In this document: positions 61,073 to 64,000 of the stretch, in pieces
How the letters are laid out: each line of letters opens with the position of its first letter
Position numbering within the stretch: position 1 is the stretch's first letter
NCBI GenBank assembly: GCA_004565275.1
Contig: SDOX01000016.1
Location: 443 to 64,442, forward strand
Direction: 5' to 3'
Source: Nannochloropsis salina CCMP1776
Taxonomy: Eukaryota > Sar > Eustigmatophyceae > Eustigmatales > Monodopsidaceae
Length of the DNA stretch: 64,000 nucleotides
Notes under the pieces: model-generated
What the model was told of the DNA's origin: nothing
What the model saw: only the letters and a program-made list of their open reading frames with translations
The model's database searches: none
Made by a program: the position numbers and the translations under genes

Positions 61073-62906
61073 TCATCTCCGCCCTGTCCTGGAGGCAGTC
61101 GCGTACTCGGAACGAATCACCCCCCGCGCGTGCTCGACCAGGGCCTGGGCCATCCGTTTCCCCTCCCACCGGGGGCTGTACCGCCATTGACCGTCCTCCC
61201 GCCCCACCGGCACGCCCGTCCGCCCCCGTGCCAGATCCGAGTAGGACACGTCCGGCGGAGAAACACCGGGAAAATCCCATGGAAAGCTGAAATGGAGCAA
61301 GAAAGAGAGGACTTCCTCCTCCTCCTCTTCCCCTCTGACCTCGTCTTGGGCCCCCCCCACTGTCCCTGCCTCCCCCCCGCCCTCGTCCCTTGCTCTTTCC
61401 CCGCGGAGGGAGAGGGGAAGAAGGATGGTGGCGGTGGCAAATTCGCCGGCGTCGTGCTCGACAGGAATGAAATTGGCCCACAGTGCTCGCACAAAGTCCC
61501 GCCGAGTCAGAAAAGGCTGGAGAAAGCGACGGCGAAGGCCCTCCAGAAAGTCGGGCAGCGAACCCCCTGAAGAGGGCGGGCCGCACGTAGTGTGGAGGAG
61601 GGTGCGTTGCAGGAGGGGAAAGGGGGAAGGGGAAGGACCGAGGACAGGAAAAGCGACCACCTCTGCCGTAATGACGGTGTCGTGGCTGTCGGTGCTCGTC
61701 GCTCCCGTCATGGCGAACACGGGGTCGAGGGCATAGGCAAGATGGAGGTGGAGGCGGTAAAACACCGAGGGGAAAGAAGAGTCCCGGCCGGTCGTCGCGG
61801 ATGGAGAGTCCTCAGAGGCACCAGCCTTCCCCTCCTTCCCCTCGCCTGCGTCGGGGGGGGGGGTGGCAGAGGCAGGGAGGGCCGGGGGGGGCCACAGGGG
61901 TAGATGGACGTGGACCTCCTGGCCAGCGTCGTGGCGGCGGACCAGAATCTCCGAGCCGGAATACCCCGCCTGGACATGTCGATGGATGAATAAGGGTGGA
62001 ATCAGGGCAAAATATGACTTTGGAGGATTTTCATGCGGTGGGGTGGGAGGTCGTGGACGCATCGCTTTCCTCCCTTCCTCCCTCCCTTCCTCCCTCCTTC
62101 CTCTTTTCCTCCCTCACCAGTGTCTCCATCTCCAAGCGCATGTCTTCCTTCAAAATCAAGTCCTTGAGCCGTTTTTCATGGGATTTTTTCGCCTGTGTCT
62201 TGATTGCCTCCAGCAGATCATACAAGGCCCCTGCCTGGAAGCTACGAGGAAGGCCCTCTGATATGCCTTTATATGCCCCCGCCTCCGCCCATGCCTGGAA
62301 AGCCGGTGAATGGCAGAGGGCGTCCCAAGGAAGGGAATTGTAGGCCTCATGGAGGGCGGACGAAGAATTGCAGCACTCTGCATCGAGAGAGAGAGGAATG
62401 ATGTCTGGGAGCGGGAGCGGCAGGGGCTGCGGGGGGTAAGGTCCACGAAGGACATTGGAAGGGTAAGAGAATTAAAGTTACGTTCAGAGGTGCCAGCACG
62501 GGAGGATGCGTAGGAAGGCTTTGATCTAGCAAATATGTCCGTGTCTGACAAGTGCATTCCCATGGTTCTCACTTTTTTCTTGCACCCTCTCTCTCACCGG
62601 CATCTCCTCATCCTCCTCGTCGCTCTCCTCGTCTTCCCCCGACCCTGCATACAAAACCACTTGTAGCTCTATAGCCGAGCCTGCGTACGGTAGACTCATA
62701 TTATAGCATTGCTGCCGCCATTCTGGGAAATTGCTGCTATTTTGAACCCTGTTGCTCCCGCTGTGCTGCATTGTTGTGCCCTCGTTGCCCCCGTACTTTT
62801 CATGAAGAGAACGGATTTTGACGCCTTTTCGGACACAGTATGCTATTTGAGCGGATAGAAGCTTGCACCGATGACACAACTTGACACACGACACACATTG
62901 CTCCAT
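61073..62906 (-). CDS. BABAM2: BABAM2/BRE (BRCC45)-like subunit of BRISC/BRCA1-A complexes
   Basis: Three exons in closed phase 0: 62906-62598, 62426-62118 and 61969-61073; 504 residues. BRE is a UEV-domain scaffold of the K63-specific deubiquitinase complexes with BRCC36. Correspondences to the animal protein run in order: KLLSAQIAYCVRKGVKI, YNMSLPYAGSAIELQVVLYA, PLPDIIPL, SLPWDALCHSPAFQAWA (animal LASWNPSNP region), LYDLLEAIKTQAKKSHEKRL, LRRRFLQPFLTRRDFVRALW, EVLSFLLHFSFPWDFPGVSP and the diagnostic YSPRWEGKRMAQALVEHA (animal YSPRWDGNEMAK). Insertions: an acidic EDEESDEEDEE run and Pro/Gly- or Glu-rich loops in exon 3. The start at 62906 is the first ATG before the conserved part; upstream frame is open to an acceptor at about 62920, so a 5' exon may exist. 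Confidence 0.82.
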
Positions 62907-62924
62907 GAAATCCCGCGGTAACCT

Positions 62925-63381
62925 GTAGGAAAGGGAAAATGATGACTTGCTCACTTGCGTTGGATGGTGAACCTCCTGCCTCCTTGAGGTCACAACTGTT
63001 GCTCAGGCCTTGGGATTGAAAATGGTAAGTTATAACCAGGCGCACGTAAACGCCGCGTTGAAAAAACGCTTGCTGACAATAGAAATGTCACGTAGGAACT
63101 GCTATGTTTTAAAGGTTAACATATGCAAAAAAAGGATGTGAATTCGGGGTGCAGGGAGCTAGAGGAGGCCTAGGAATATAAAGCGTGCAAGCGTCATCTG
63201 GTCGCGCATAAAATATTTTTTCTTCTTCGAGGGTTCGGGCCCCTCCAGGCTGTGCACCTGTGACATTGGAAAATCGTTTTGAATACGGCTCAGTTCTTTA
63301 TCTCCCGGACTTCCTTTTTTAACATTCTCCATAAGTCACACTTGCTCCAAAACCCTCCAATGACCGGCGTCGTATTGCTTA
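62925..63381. other. divergent upstream region
   Basis: Between BABAM2 and the partial plus-strand gene; no confident exon seen, though first exons of either gene could lie here. Confidence 0.3.
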
Positions 63382-63613
63382 GGTAGAAGGTCTTACACTC
63401 GGCCGCATTTTGAGGAAAACAAAGCCGCCGAGGAAAACGAAGGACGAAGAGAAAGGGAGCGATTGCATGCCAAGCAGCTTGGAAGAGTGGAAAGCATCCG
63501 AAGAAGGTAGGAAGTAGGCTTTCATATTTTTAAAGAGAGGCCGCACAACACCCTACCCTCTCCTTGTTACTTCCAGTAAAAAGCGTACTTGTCAAAAAGC
63601 AAAAGCAGGAGTG
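63382..63613 (+). CDS. C-terminal exons of an unknown plus-strand gene
   Basis: Exon about 63382-63509 (acceptor ATTGCTTAG, donor GTAGGA) reads VEGLTLGRILRKTKPPRKTK and CMPSSLEEWKASEE; it joins in phase (G|TA) to a last exon beginning near 63575 (VKSVLVKKQKQE, stop TGA). Lys-rich. Upstream exons were not identified. Not recognised. Confidence 0.4.
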
Positions 63614-64000
63614 AGGAGATCAGGAAGCGTAAAAAGTATCTGAAGAAGAATAGGATATCCAGAAACCTATTTGCTCGAAGATTGACGGAAGGTAACCTGA
63701 AAAAAGAAAATGCGCGAAGCAACGAGAGGGAGGGCGTGCGTGCGTTTAAGGTAACGGAAATGACAAGATTAAGAAGGAGGACATGAAGGCAATGAAAAGA
63801 TAATGCGCATGACAAGTGGCAAAAAGCAACGTGGTGAGACATGGTGAGGTATGGGACGGAAGGAGGAAGGTCGAGACGAAGAAAGAGGGTCTCTTGTTGA
63901 AGTCCTTCAATAAAGCAAGAAACGGATAAAGGCTTCAAACAGTGACCCAATCTCTGCCCTCCCTCCCTCCTTTCCACCCTCTCATTTACTCTTTCTCTGC
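63614..64000. other. right-edge region
   Basis: Lys/Arg-rich short ORF at 63589-63786 overlaps the presumed 3' UTR and is not supported as a gene. Nothing else seen before the window edge. Confidence 0.35.

Noticed and set aside
63589-63786. Lys/Arg-rich 65-codon ORF
   Set aside because: Starts within the presumed last exon of the partial gene in another frame and has no splice or domain support.

Overview
This is one end of a nuclear chromosome from a compact, intron-rich eukaryote. The first ~173 bases are a (CCCTAA)n telomere tract, so the window runs inward from a chromosome tip. Genes have many short exons, GT-AG introns of roughly 80-200 bp and pyrimidine- or (GGGA)n-rich intron ends. 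At least two proteins (a [2Fe-2S] ferredoxin and a RAP-domain protein) start with a signal peptide whose cleavage site is followed by Phe, the bipartite plastid-targeting pattern of algae with secondary red plastids. With the PTxAPTxAPT linkers in the surface protein, this points to a photosynthetic stramenopile; a eustigmatophyte such as Nannochloropsis/Microchloropsis is my best guess (inference, no search run).

Layout. 1-1.3 kb: telomere and subtelomeric duplicates. 1.5-5.6 kb (-): a surface-protein gene with signal peptide, ~150 collagen-like triplets and a chain of ~42-residue repeats, each on its own exon. 5.6-8.3 kb: gene-poor DNA with a 185-bp tandem duplication. 8.3-10.1 kb: a Nudix hydrolase whose exons lie on opposite strands, with an interstitial telomere repeat in one of its introns. 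10.9-14.0 kb (+): GPR155/PIN-like transporter. 14.5-15.3 (-): peroxiredoxin-5. 16.1-19.2 (+): HSL-type lipase. 19.4-22.9: sparse. 22.9-24.0 (+): unknown single-pass membrane protein. 24.2-25.1 (-): plastid ferredoxin. 25.5-26.8 (+): fatty-acid-hydroxylase-superfamily enzyme. 27.9-29.9 (-): low-complexity DW.KY-repeat membrane protein. 31.0-33.1 (-): unknown. 34.0-38.2 (-): phosphoacetylglucosamine mutase. 38.6-42.0 (+): COP9 signalosome subunit 2. 43.0-44.4 (-): ATG101. 45.1-50.4 (+): RAP-domain organelle RNA-binding-type protein. 51.0-55.7 (-): DEAD-box helicase (motif II DEVD; a 100-N gap lies in its N-terminal part). 55.8-56.4 (+): small basic unknown protein. 57.1-58.5 (+): zinc-finger protein. 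59.2-60.7 (+): SET-domain protein. 61.1-62.9 (-): BABAM2/BRE. 63.4-63.6 (+): C-terminal end of an unknown gene.

There are no operons; most genes are single-copy housekeeping or regulatory genes in alternating orientation. Several pairs are divergent with short shared upstream regions (helicase/unknown 98 bp, AGM1/CSN2 353 bp, ferredoxin/hydroxylase 423 bp, ATG101/RAP 673 bp). Accessory, fast-changing content is concentrated in the first 10 kb next to the telomere. Exon models were built by hand from splice sites and reading phase; where the phase closes across every junction I say so and confidence is higher.
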